Assembly (NCBI GenBank): GCA_004562915.1
Contig: SFQZ01000063.1
Coordinates: 1 to 16,524, forward strand
DNA length: 16,524 bases
Origin: a bacterium
GTDB taxonomy: Bacteria > Bacillota_A > Clostridia > Lachnospirales > Lachnospiraceae
Reading direction: 5' to 3'
Shown: positions 1 through 7,067 of the stretch, piece by piece
Numbering within the stretch: position 1 is the first letter of the stretch
Layout: each line of letters begins with the position of its first letter
Translations under genes and position numbers: made by a program
Notes under the pieces: model-generated
The model's database searches: none
What the model was told of the DNA's origin: nothing
What the model saw: the letters and a program-made list of their open reading frames with translations, nothing else

Positions 1-2
1 AA

Positions 3-233
3 TATACGAAAGAAATCTTATTATCAGGAAGTGGATATTTTGATCATCCGTTTGACTTTACTGAGGCGAGAAATGCCGGAGGAGGTAAGACGGTAGCGGA
101 AATCGAAGATATCAGTCTGCAATATATGAAGCGTATCCTGCGAAGAAATACAGGGTTGTTTCTGGAACTGAGAAATACCTTGAATCGGTACTATCCTGTA
201 TATCAGATAATAAACCAGAAGATAAAGGTCTGA
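3..233 (+). CDS. C-terminal part of an unrecognised protein, cut by the window's left edge
   Basis: A frame stays open from the first bases to a TGA at 231-233 and gives about 76 residues with no start codon of its own, so the gene begins outside the window. The visible part includes the run SGSGYFDHPFDF, a glycine-rich NAGGGKT stretch and a basic, hydrophobic helical tail ending in NQKIKV. I do not recognise the family. NAGGGKT resembles a P-loop only superficially: it sits about 45 residues from the C-terminus with no other NTPase motif in view. The DNA just downstream is decayed (a nagZ-like pseudogene and a transposase relic), so this ORF could also be the remnant of a truncated gene. Confidence is moderate that the frame is coding and low for any function. 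Confidence 0.45.
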   Translation, partial: YTKEILLSGSGYFDHPFDFTEARNAGGGKTVAEIEDISLQYMKRILRRNTGLFLELRNTLNRYYPVYQIINQKIKV

Positions 234-269
234 GTGTATTGATTCGTAATTGTTGACGGATATATATAG

Positions 270-575
270 ATATATAGGAAGAACAGAAGGGTAAAGATAG
301 CAATATTTATGATTACCCTAGAAGTATTTAATGGTGTCAGTAGTATGATACAGGTGGGAAAGAATTAGAAATCATCTTTAAATAACTATCCGATGGGTGG
401 TTTAATTTATTTCAGAAATAATATATTATCAAAAGAACAGTGATAGGATTAAAGGAAACAGGAATGTTTGCAATACTAAAACATTTTTCTGATCATAAGA
501 TACGTCAGCGAATAGTCATAATATATGCAACAGGCTAAAAAAGTATGGATGAAATCCTGTTTTTTGTCAGTTGAG
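270..575 (+). pseudogene. Decayed copy of a GH3 beta-N-acetylhexosaminidase (nagZ-like) gene
   Basis: Translated pieces match the intact enzyme at 1252-2610 in the same order, but in broken frames. At 303-365 the piece IFMITLEVFNGVSSMIQVGK matches MFMVTPEALTGAGSVTQAGP. At 387-440 YPMGGLIYFRNNILSKEQ matches YPVGGLIYFRNNIVSEEQ. At 440-499 VIGLKETGMFAILKHFSDHK matches VIGLQEQGVYAALKHFPGHG. Near 500-530 DTSANSHN matches DTSEDSHN, and at 547-567 KSMDEIL matches KTMEEIR. A stop lies between the first two pieces. About 110 residues are missing between SKEQ and VIGLK, and another frameshift falls near 500. The catalytic KHFPGHG motif is altered and the segment carrying the nucleophile is gone. It cannot encode an active enzyme. 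Both ends are approximate; a weak match to the acidic linker begins near 270. The tandem layout suggests an old duplication with loss of one copy. Confidence 0.85.
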
Positions 576-627
576 GAAAAATCAGGATTATATCAAGAAA
601 AGAATATTAGTTCAAGTATTAACGTGT

Positions 628-780
628 CTACACACTAGAGATTGAATAGTGGCGGCCACTGTTGTCTTGCGATGTGATTACCTGTCTTTTCTGCGGAATA
701 AGGTCCTTATGTTCTTTGATATATCTTTTTACAGTAGTCATGGTGCCAGTGTACCCTTGCTTTACGTCCAGTGAGTGCAT
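628..780 (-). pseudogene. Relic of an IS21-like transposase (IstA-type) gene
   Basis: Reading the reverse strand down to a TAG (complement of 628-630) gives DVKQGYTGTMTTVKRYIKEH followed by KDLIPQKRQVITSQDNSGRH. The run GYTGxxxTVKRYI followed by a basic LIPxKR segment resembles the region between the N-terminal helix-turn-helix and the DDE core of IS21-family IstA proteins; I rely on recall of that family, not on a search. Only about 45 residues are readable, with no DDE core, no IstB partner and no terminal repeats in view, so this is a fragment. It sits between the decayed nagZ copy and the intact one, which suggests an insertion sequence took part in breaking up this region. The family assignment is tentative. 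Confidence 0.45.
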
Positions 781-1245
781 GAGGTGTTACTTGGAAGCTG
801 TTTTTTCAAGCGTCGCAACTGGCTTTTTCTATTGAGCTGAGATTGGCTAATTCTGCTGGTCTTTATTGTAAAAAACAAGGGGATTTTTGATATCAAGACA
901 TCACGAGGGCTTTGCAGTCTATAGCATGGAAACACTGCTTGAAGTACAATAGAATTGATATTTGCGAAAGTTTCTCAAAAATTAAATTGGAAAAGATAGA
1001 ATTTTCTGTTTCATTTGTTAAGTATTTGAGGTAAAATTAACCACTGGAAAGCCTTTTTATTGTTATGGATTTAGTTGGAAGATGAGAGATGAAGGAGATT
1101 GCATTATGAAATGTTAGAATTGTAATAAAGAGTTACAGTTGGGATAATAACGCAGGAATGACATCCCTTCCAATCTGGTAGTACAGGTGCCCTCCTATGA
1201 AGGAAAATTGGGGTATATATGCGAATTTGATAAATAAAGAGTATA
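781..1245. other. Gene-poor eroded stretch with short open-frame remnants
   Basis: No intact gene is seen here. One + frame is open from 891 to 1034 (about 47 codons ending in VSFVKYLR) but has a stop just upstream and no convincing start or ribosome binding site; I do not recognise it. At 1092-1097 an AAGGAG ribosome binding site precedes an ATG at 1106, whose frame reads MKC-stop-NCNKELQLG-stop. This looks like the CxxC start of a small zinc-ribbon protein with an in-frame TAG as its fourth codon. The stretch is AT-rich, like the flanking pseudogenes, and is best read as decayed DNA. It presumably contains the promoter of the downstream nagZ-like gene, though I cannot pick out clear -35 and -10 elements. 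Confidence 0.5.
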
Positions 1246-1251
1246 GAATGG

Positions 1252-2610
1252 ATGAATATGAAAAAGAGAAGAAAAAAGAAAAGTAATTATGTGTTTCTTT
1301 TGGTACCAATGCTATGTATTATAGTGATCCTGGCAGCAGGATTGCTAATAATAAATGGTTATCAAAAAAGAAATAGTAAAGAACAGGAAACAGAAGGAAT
1401 ACAGGAATCAGAAAAAAGTCTTGAGGAAGAAGAACAAAGTCCGGAAAACGTGGATGACGAACAACATGTGGAGGATGATGATCAGAATAAAGAGAATATA
1501 AATAATGATGAAATGGTGACGATGACAGCGGAGTTATATGAGGAAGAGCAGGAAGAAGTTACAGAAAAAGAAGTAAAAGATAAAATTTCCGTTATGTCGC
1601 TGGAAGAAAAAGTACTTCAGATGTTTATGGTCACACCGGAAGCGTTAACAGGTGCCGGAAGTGTGACCCAGGCGGGACCGCAGACTCAGGCAGCTGTCAA
1701 TCAGTATCCGGTGGGAGGTCTGATCTATTTTAGAAATAATATTGTATCGGAAGAACAGTTTTCAGCAATGATCAGAAATATCCAGCAATATAGTCAGGAA
1801 CGTATAGGACTGCCGTTATTGATCGGAGTGGATGAAGAAGGCGGAACGGTTCGACGAGTGACAGGACGTGGATTTGCGGATGTCCCAGTCATAGGCGATA
1901 TGTATGATATAGGAGCAACAGGAGATGCAAGTAAAGCATATGAAGTGGGAAGCCAGATTGGAAGTTATTTGAAACGTTTTCAATTCAATGTGGATTTTGC
2001 ACCTGACGCAGATGTATTTTCGAATCCCAATAATACAGTCATAGGCAGAAGATCTTTCGGCTCAGATGCCGATCTGGTTGGAACAATGGTAGAACAGGAA
2101 GTAATCGGTCTGCAGGAACAGGGAGTCTATGCAGCGCTAAAACATTTTCCGGGGCATGGGGATACTTCAGAAGACAGTCACAATGGTACGGCTACCAGTT
2201 GGAAAACTATGGAGGAAATCCGGGCCTGTGAATTGATTCCATTTCAAAAAGGAATTGAAACAGGGGCAAAGTTTGTGATGGTCGGACATATTTCATATCC
2301 GAATATCTTAAATTCAGACATACCGGCTTCCTTGTCCTATACCATGGTGACAGACATTCTTCGTACGGAAATGGGATTTGATGGAATTGTCATCACAGAT
2401 GCCATGAATATGGGAGCAATCGCAAATCGTTATAATTCATCAGAAGCTGCAGTGAAAGCCGTAGAAGCAGGGGTGGATATCATATTGATGCCAAATGATT
2501 TTGCTTCAGCTTATCAGGGAGTGGTCAATGCGGTAAAAGAAGGAAGAATCAGTGAAGAAAGAATCGATCAATCCCTGGAACGTATACTGAAAATAAAATT
2601 TGCGGGTTGA
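1252..2610 (+). CDS. nagZ: Membrane-anchored GH3 beta-N-acetylhexosaminidase (NagZ-like)
   Basis: This glycoside hydrolase family 3 enzyme (452 aa) is predicted to remove terminal beta-GlcNAc, most likely from peptidoglycan fragments. A basic N-terminus (MNMKKRRKKK) is followed by a hydrophobic helix at about residues 13-37 with no lipobox cysteine, so it is probably a signal anchor that places the enzyme outside the membrane. Residues about 38-108 are a Glu/Asp-rich linker. The GH3 domain follows, with KHFPGHGD at 297-304, DSH at 308-310 (the NagZ-type His/Asp catalytic element) and ITDAMNM with the presumed nucleophile Asp383. The ATG at 1252 is used; a second in-frame ATG at 1258 would give nearly the same protein, and the ribosome binding site is weak. 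The stop overlaps the -35 of the trp promoter and no terminator separates the two. A decayed paralogue lies upstream. The exact substrate is inferred from the family. Confidence 0.9.
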   Translation: MNMKKRRKKKSNYVFLLVPMLCIIVILAAGLLIINGYQKRNSKEQETEGIQESEKSLEEEEQSPENVDDEQHVEDDDQNKENINNDEMVTMTAELYEEEQEEVTEKEVKDKISVMSLEEKVLQMFMVTPEALTGAGSVTQAGPQTQAAVNQYPVGGLIYFRNNIVSEEQFSAMIRNIQQYSQERIGLPLLIGVDEEGGTVRRVTGRGFADVPVIGDMYDIGATGDASKAYEVGSQIGSYLKRFQFNVDFAPDADVFSNPNNTVIGRRSFGSDADLVGTMVEQEVIGLQEQGVYAALKHFPGHGDTSEDSHNGTATSWKTMEEIRACELIPFQKGIETGAKFVMVGHISYPNILNSDIPASLSYTMVTDILRTEMGFDGIVITDAMNMGAIANRYNSSEAAVKAVEAGVDIILMPNDFASAYQGVVNAVKEGRISEERIDQSLERILKIKFAG

Positions 2611-2635
2611 CAATTGAAATTGAATGTGGTAGTTT
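2607..2635 (+). promoter_or_regulatory. Probable trp operon promoter
   Basis: A perfect TTGACA -35 at 2607-2612 is followed after 17 bp by TAGTTT at 2630-2635, a weak -10. The -35 includes the TGA stop of the nagZ-like gene (2608-2610). The position, just upstream of the T-box stem I, fits a start site near 2642. The -35 is convincing; the -10 is uncertain. Confidence 0.5.
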
Positions 2636-2665
2636 TATTTTAACAATTTAAATAGGTAAACCGTT

Positions 2666-2934
2666 GAAGCGGAGATCAAAGCAATGATGCGCGCACAGAG
2701 AGTCCGGGAGGCTGAGAGCCGGATTGAGATGCAAATTGCCAAATGGACCGCTGAGGGCGCAGTGAAAAGCTTCGGCCTAGTATTCTGCGACGTGGGGCAT
2801 ACGTCAGTTGCCGGGAATATGCAGGTATTTCGCAAAGTGCACGGCTCAAACCGTGAAACAAGGTGGCACCGCGGGTGAATATGATACGCTCGTCCTTGAC
2901 AGATAAGATAATGCTGTCGAGGACGGGCGTTTTT
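2666..2934 (+). promoter_or_regulatory. T-box riboswitch (tRNA-Trp responsive) controlling the trp operon
   Basis: The leader carries the conserved T-box element AAGGTGGCACCGCG at 2860-2873. Stem I can close with AGCGG (2668-2672) pairing with CCGCT (2748-2752). Just inside that closure lies TGG at 2744-2746, followed by A, in the place of the specifier codon; it reads as tryptophan. The bulge sequence TGGC (2864-2867) would pair with a tRNA acceptor end GCCA, which agrees with the G73 discriminator of bacterial tRNA-Trp. AAGG (2860-2863) can pair with CCTT (2894-2897) to form the antiterminator, which excludes the terminator at 2887-2934. Uncharged tRNA-Trp is therefore expected to allow transcription into trpE. 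Three independent elements agree with the downstream genes. Confidence 0.93.
2887..2934 (+). terminator. T-box intrinsic terminator of the trp leader
   Basis: Bases 2887-2902 pair with 2914-2929 to make a 16-bp stem with two G-U pairs and an 11-nt loop, followed by five T at 2930-2934. The 5' strand overlaps the 3' half of the antiterminator, the normal mutually exclusive arrangement of a transcriptional T-box. Confidence 0.93.
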
Positions 2935-2956
2935 GCGCGTAAGCATTGAGCAGTGC

Positions 2957-3021
2957 GCATGAGGAATCCGAAAGAGATTCGTCGTGCTTGCACGCAAGAA
3001 TCTCTTTCGGATTCCTCATGC
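2957..3021. repeat. Perfect 24-bp inverted repeat (long hairpin) between T-box and trpE
   Basis: The left arm at 2957-2980 begins GCATGAGGAATCC and the right arm at 2998-3021 is its exact reverse complement. The 17-nt spacer itself holds CGTGC-TT-GCACG (2983-2994), so the whole unit folds into an almost continuous stem of about 29 bp. No T run follows, so it is not a standard terminator. In transcripts that read through the T-box it would form a very stable duplex in the trpE 5' untranslated region. It may be a dispersed palindromic element or an RNA-processing site. Confidence 0.9.
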
Positions 3022-3028
3022 ATAGGGC

Positions 3029-3069
3029 GAAAGCCCGCGACCGAGCGAAGCGAGGTGCGCAGCACTGCG
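3029..3069. repeat. 41-bp direct repeat, copy 1 (REP-like)
   Basis: This 41-bp segment, containing GACCGAGCGAAGCGAGGTGC, is identical to positions 3102-3142; the two copies start 73 bp apart. It is GC-richer than its surroundings, contains nested small palindromes (CGCAG-CA-CTGCG) and has no coding appearance. It looks like a dispersed intergenic repeat of the genome. Confidence 0.9.
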
Positions 3070-3101
3070 GGAAGCAGAAATGCGAAGAAAGCGAGCAGTG
3101 A

Positions 3102-3142
3102 GAAAGCCCGCGACCGAGCGAAGCGAGGTGCGCAGCACTGCG
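3102..3142. repeat. 41-bp direct repeat, copy 2 (REP-like)
   Basis: Exact second copy of 3029-3069. It ends 25 nt before the AGGAGG ribosome binding site of trpE. The DNA between the copies (3070-3101) contains the related string GCGAGCAGTGAG, so the unit may be a partly degraded tandem array. Confidence 0.9.
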
Positions 3143-3181
3143 AAAAGGAGATTTATTTTGAACTAACAGGAGGTGTTTTTC

Positions 3182-4669
3182 ATGTACCCAACATTAGAAA
3201 CTGTCACACAACTGGCATCTACAGGAGAATACCGACGCATTCCCGTTTGCCGGGAGCTTTACTCCGACCGGTACACTCCGGTAGAGGTTATGCGAATTCT
3301 CAGGAAGGCAAGCAGACATTGTTATCTGCTGGAAAGCGCAAGTCAGACAGAAGTCTGGGGGCGTTATTCCTTTCTTGGATATAATCCTACGATGGAAATT
3401 ACCTGTACCGATGGTCATATGAAAATAACAGAGACGGACGACGAAGGTCAGCCGAAAGTAACGGAGTGTCAGGTTTCACATCCAGGGGAAGTACTCAGAA
3501 AGATTTTGAACCGGTATAAAAGCCCGGTAATGGAGGGAATGCCGCCTTTCACCGGAGGTCTGGTAGGATATTTCTCCTACGATTATATTAAGTACAGTGA
3601 ACCAAAATTAAAACTTGAAGATAAAGAACAGCAGGATTTCCGGGATATGGATCTGATGCTGTTTGATCAGGTCATAGCATTCGACCATTACCGGCAGAAA
3701 GTACTTTTGATCACCGGAGTTATGGCGGATAATCTGGAAAATTCGTATCGGCAGGCAGAACGGACTTTGAAAGAAATGGCTGATCTGATAAAGACGGGAG
3801 ATAAGATGGGATTTGCACCGTTGAAAATACAGTCAGAGATTCTGCCCCAGTTTCCGAAAGAAAAATACTGCGATATGGTGGAAAAAGCAAAAGAATATAT
3901 CCGAGAAGGTGATATCTTTCAGGTTGTTTTATCCAACCCTATGAGAGCAAAAGCACAGGGAAGCCTGTTTGATACTTACAGAGTTCTGCGGGCATCTAAT
4001 CCTTCTCCCTATATGTTTTATTTTTCCAGTGATGATATCGAAATCGCGGGAGCTTCTCCGGAAACCCTCGTGAGTCTGAAAAATAAAAAACTCAGTACTT
4101 TTCCTCTGGCAGGTACCAGACCGAGAGGAAAAAACAGAGAAGAGGATAGGAAACTGGAACAGGAGCTTCTTCAGGATGAAAAAGAGCTGGCAGAACATAA
4201 TATGCTGGTAGATCTGGGAAGAAACGACATCGGGAAGATCAGTCAGATCGGCAGTGTGAAAGTAGAAAAATATATGTGTATCGAACATTTTTCTCATGTG
4301 ATGCATATAGGTTCTACAGTGACAGGAACGCTGAGAATGGATAAAGATGCGGTGGATGCGGTGGATGCCATTCTTCCTGCAGGAACTTTATCCGGAGCAC
4401 CCAAATTTCGGGCTTGCCAGATTATCGAAGAACTGGAAAAGAGCAAGAGAGGTATCTACGGAGGTGCCATCGGTTATCTGGATTTTGCAGGTAATCTGGA
4501 TACCTGCATTGCAATCCGTCTTGTATATAAGAAAAATGGTGCTGTCTGTATCCGGTCAGGGGCAGGAATCGTGGCGGACAGTGTACCGGAGAAAGAATTT
4601 GAAGAATGCTGTAATAAGGCCAGAGCGGTGGTGCAGGCCATTCAGCAGGCACAGGAGGGATTGGAATGA
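3182..4669 (+). CDS. trpE: Anthranilate synthase component I
   Basis: With TrpG this enzyme converts chorismate and glutamine (or ammonia) to anthranilate, the first committed step of tryptophan synthesis. The 495-aa length is normal. The N-terminal domain carries the feedback element LLES at residues 49-52, so tryptophan inhibition is probably retained. The C-terminal chorismate-binding domain shows VDLGRNDIGKIS, EHFSHVMHIGSTVTG, TLSGAPKFRA and the closing AGIVADSVPEKEFEEC. The start is ATG 3182, eight nt after a perfect AGGAGG at 3168-3173; a GTG at 3173 in the same frame overlaps that ribosome binding site and is not used. The stop overlaps the trpG start (ATGA), indicating translational coupling of the two subunits. 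The T-box and the long hairpin precede it. A para-aminobenzoate synthase (PabB) reading is unlikely given the operon. Confidence 0.98.
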   Translation: MYPTLETVTQLASTGEYRRIPVCRELYSDRYTPVEVMRILRKASRHCYLLESASQTEVWGRYSFLGYNPTMEITCTDGHMKITETDDEGQPKVTECQVSHPGEVLRKILNRYKSPVMEGMPPFTGGLVGYFSYDYIKYSEPKLKLEDKEQQDFRDMDLMLFDQVIAFDHYRQKVLLITGVMADNLENSYRQAERTLKEMADLIKTGDKMGFAPLKIQSEILPQFPKEKYCDMVEKAKEYIREGDIFQVVLSNPMRAKAQGSLFDTYRVLRASNPSPYMFYFSSDDIEIAGASPETLVSLKNKKLSTFPLAGTRPRGKNREEDRKLEQELLQDEKELAEHNMLVDLGRNDIGKISQIGSVKVEKYMCIEHFSHVMHIGSTVTGTLRMDKDAVDAVDAILPAGTLSGAPKFRACQIIEELEKSKRGIYGGAIGYLDFAGNLDTCIAIRLVYKKNGAVCIRSGAGIVADSVPEKEFEECCNKARAVVQAIQQAQEGLE

Positions 4670-5241
4670 TTTTATTGATAGATAATTATGACAGCTTTTC
4701 CTATAACCTTTATCAGTTGATTGGTTCTGTGGAACCGGACATCAAAGTCATTCGAAACGATGACTGCACCGTGGAGGAAATTGAGAAGATGGAACCGAAA
4801 GCGCTGATCTTATCTCCGGGACCGGGACGGCCGAAAGATGCAGGTATCTGTATTCAGGCGATCCGGTATTTTGCAGGAAAAATTCCTATTCTTGGTGTTT
4901 GCCTGGGGCATCAGGATATCTGTGAAGCTTTTGGCGGAACCGTATCTTATGCAAAAGAATTGATGCACGGAAAACAGAAAATGATACACCAGACAGGTAA
5001 AAACAAATTATTTGAAGGGATGGAATCTTCATTTCCGGCAGCGCGTTATCACTCCCTGGCGGCACTGAAAGAGACACTCCCGCCGGAACTGAAAGTGACA
5101 GCCGAGTCGGAGGATGGTGAGGTCATGGCGGTGGAACACAGTGAATATCCCGTATATGGTCTGCAGTTTCACCCGGAATCGGTGATGACACCGGATGGAA
5201 GAAAAATGATTGAGAATTTCATGAAAAAAGTAAAATATTGA
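4666..5241 (+). CDS. trpG: Anthranilate synthase component II (glutamine amidotransferase)
   Basis: A class I glutamine amidotransferase (191 aa) that hydrolyses glutamine and passes ammonia to TrpE. The nucleophile is Cys79 in GVCLGHQ, and the rest of the triad is His169 and Glu171 in FHPES. The N-terminal LLIDNYDSFSYNL and the oxyanion-loop SPGPGRP are typical of the TrpG/PabA type. It starts at ATG 4666, four nt into the end of trpE, after AGGAGGG at 4653-4659. It is a stand-alone subunit, not fused to trpE or trpD. Such proteins often also serve PabB in folate synthesis; nothing here shows whether this one does. Confidence 0.97.
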   Translation: MILLIDNYDSFSYNLYQLIGSVEPDIKVIRNDDCTVEEIEKMEPKALILSPGPGRPKDAGICIQAIRYFAGKIPILGVCLGHQDICEAFGGTVSYAKELMHGKQKMIHQTGKNKLFEGMESSFPAARYHSLAALKETLPPELKVTAESEDGEVMAVEHSEYPVYGLQFHPESVMTPDGRKMIENFMKKVKY

Positions 5242-5257
5242 TATGGAGGAAATAAAA

Positions 5258-6268
5258 ATGATCAAAGAAGCAATCTTGAAACTGGCAAAAAAACAAAATT
5301 TATCTTATGAAGAAGCAGAGGCGGTTATGGATGAAATTATGAGCGGAGAAGCCAGCCCGGTACAGATGTCATCATATCTTACCGCTTTGACCCTGAAAGG
5401 AGAAACGATTGATGAAATCACTGCATCTGCTGCAGGTATGCGTGCACATTGTATCAAACTTCTGCATGACATGGATGTACTGGAAATCGTAGGAACCGGA
5501 GGAGATGGATCCAATTCGTTCAACATTTCCACCACTTCATCTCTGGTGATTGCTGCGGCAGGGGTTCCGGTAGCTAAGCATGGAAACAGAGCTGCATCTT
5601 CCAAGTCAGGAGCAGCAGATGTACTGGAGGCACTGGGCGTGAAGATTACCATTTCTCCGGAACGAAGTGCGGAGATTCTGAAAAAAATCAATATCTGTTT
5701 CCTGTTTGCCCAGAACTATCATATCGCTATGAAATATGTGGCACCAATCCGAAGAGAGTTGGGAATCCGAACCGTATTCAATATCCTTGGTCCTCTGAGC
5801 AACCCGGCAGGAGCCAATATGGAACTGATGGGAGTATTTGATCAATCACTGGTGGAGCCATTGGCACAGGTTATGGCAAAACTCGGTGTAGTACGGGGAA
5901 TGGTGGTTTATGGACAGGAGAGTTTGGATGAAATTTCCATGAGCGCACCTACTTCAGTGTGTGAGATCAAGGATGGATGGTTCCAATCCTATGAACTGAC
6001 ACCGGAACAGTTCGGTTATACCCGCTGCGCGAAAGCAGAACTGCAGGGAGGAACTCCGGAGGAAAATGCAGTGATTACGAAAGCAATTCTGACCGGAGAA
6101 GAAAAAGGCGCAAAACGTCAGGCTGTCTGCCTGAATGCCGGAGCAGCGCTTTACATTACAGGAAGAGCGGAAACCATCGAAAAAGGTGTAAGAATGGCAG
6201 AAGAATTGATTGACAGCGGTGCAGCACTGAAAAAACTGGAAGAATTTATTCAGGAGACGAATCAGTAA
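5258..6268 (+). CDS. trpD: Anthranilate phosphoribosyltransferase
   Basis: Transfers the phosphoribosyl group of PRPP to anthranilate. The protein is 336 aa, the usual family size. The PRPP-binding glycine-rich loop GTGGDGSNSFNIST begins at residue 79, followed by the conserved KHGNRAASSKSGAADVLEAL, and a DE pair appears later in SLDEISMSAPT. ATG 5258 is chosen because GGAGG at 5245-5249 sits 8 nt upstream; an earlier in-frame ATG at 5243 would overlap that ribosome binding site and leave only one nt after the trpG stop. The spacing to trpG is 16 nt and to trpC is one nt, so all are co-transcribed. Confidence 0.97.
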   Translation: MIKEAILKLAKKQNLSYEEAEAVMDEIMSGEASPVQMSSYLTALTLKGETIDEITASAAGMRAHCIKLLHDMDVLEIVGTGGDGSNSFNISTTSSLVIAAAGVPVAKHGNRAASSKSGAADVLEALGVKITISPERSAEILKKINICFLFAQNYHIAMKYVAPIRRELGIRTVFNILGPLSNPAGANMELMGVFDQSLVEPLAQVMAKLGVVRGMVVYGQESLDEISMSAPTSVCEIKDGWFQSYELTPEQFGYTRCAKAELQGGTPEENAVITKAILTGEEKGAKRQAVCLNAGAALYITGRAETIEKGVRMAEELIDSGAALKKLEEFIQETNQ

Positions 6269-6269
6269 T

Positions 6270-7049
6270 ATGAATATTTTGGAAGAAATTGCAGAAAAGA
6301 CGAAGCAGAGGATTCAGGAAGAAAAAGCCCGAGTCCCTGTGGGAGATTTAAAAGAAAGAATAGCAAAAAATGAAATTTCCTTTCTGAAAGCTCTGAAAAA
6401 AGAAGGAATGTCTTATATCTGTGAGGTAAAAAAAGCATCTCCGTCCAAGGGACTGATCGCACCGGATTTTCCTTATCTGGAAATCGCAGGAGAATATGAG
6501 GCGGCAGGGGCATCAGCTATATCCTGCCTGACGGAACCGTATTATTTTCAAGGGTCAGACCGGTATCTGGAGGAAATAACATCCACAGTGAAAATCCCGG
6601 TTCTCAGAAAAGATTTTACCGTGGACGAATATATGATTTATCAGGCGAGAGCGCTTGGGGCAGCGGCGGTTCTTTTGATCTGTGCAATCCTGGATGACAG
6701 CCAGCTTCGGGGATACAGGCAGCTTGCCGAAAGTATGGGAATGGATGCACTGGTGGAAGCACATGATGAAAAAGAAGTGGAACGTGCTCTTCGATGCGGC
6801 GCAAAGATTGTGGGCGTAAATAACCGGAATCTTCGTACGTTCCAGGTGGATATGGCAAACAGCATCCGTCTGAGAAAACTGGCTCCGCAGGATGTGGTGT
6901 TTGTGTCAGAGAGCGGAATACGAACAGCTGAGGATATCCGCAGGCTCTATGATAATCAGGTAGATGCGGTGCTGATCGGTGAAACTCTTATGAGAAGTGA
7001 AGATAAGAAAACGGCACTGGAACTTTTAAATGGAGGACCGCTGCAGTAA
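6270..7049 (+). CDS. trpC: Indole-3-glycerol phosphate synthase
   Basis: Closes the indole ring from carboxyphenylamino-deoxyribulose phosphate. It is a 259-aa single-domain (beta/alpha)8 enzyme, separate from TrpF, unlike the fused TrpCF of enteric bacteria. Conserved active-site segments are CEVKKASPSKG (Glu52 and Lys54 correspond to E. coli Glu53/Lys55), VLRKDFTVDEYMIYQA with the catalytic lysine, LVEAHDEKE, GVNNRNLRTF, VSESGI and the phosphate-binding VLIGETLMRS. The ATG at 6270 lies one base after the trpD stop, with a weak AGGAG at 6252-6256, so translation probably depends on coupling to trpD. Confidence 0.97.
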   Translation: MNILEEIAEKTKQRIQEEKARVPVGDLKERIAKNEISFLKALKKEGMSYICEVKKASPSKGLIAPDFPYLEIAGEYEAAGASAISCLTEPYYFQGSDRYLEEITSTVKIPVLRKDFTVDEYMIYQARALGAAAVLLICAILDDSQLRGYRQLAESMGMDALVEAHDEKEVERALRCGAKIVGVNNRNLRTFQVDMANSIRLRKLAPQDVVFVSESGIRTAEDIRRLYDNQVDAVLIGETLMRSEDKKTALELLNGGPLQ

Positions 7050-7067
7050 GGAAGGGAACGAGATTAC

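Noticed and set aside
71..92. NAGGGKT in the left-edge ORF as a Walker A motif
   Set aside because: It lies close to the C-terminus with no Walker B or fold context, and the spacing does not match GxxxxGK[ST] within an NTPase domain.
2635..3065. Several overlapping open frames on both strands across the trp leader
   Set aside because: They run through the T-box, its terminator and the repeats, have no ribosome binding sites and no family resemblance. The RNA structures explain the sequence.
3029..3142. The 41-bp repeats as a minimal CRISPR array
   Set aside because: There are only two copies with a 32-nt gap that itself resembles the repeat, there are no cas genes, and the site is inside an operon leader.
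3173..3181. GTG at 3173 as the trpE start
   Set aside because: It overlaps the AGGAGG ribosome binding site that serves the ATG at 3182.
2953..3384. A + strand open frame overlapping the start of trpE
   Set aside because: It reads through the repeats and into trpE in the wrong frame; the trpE frame carries all the conserved motifs.
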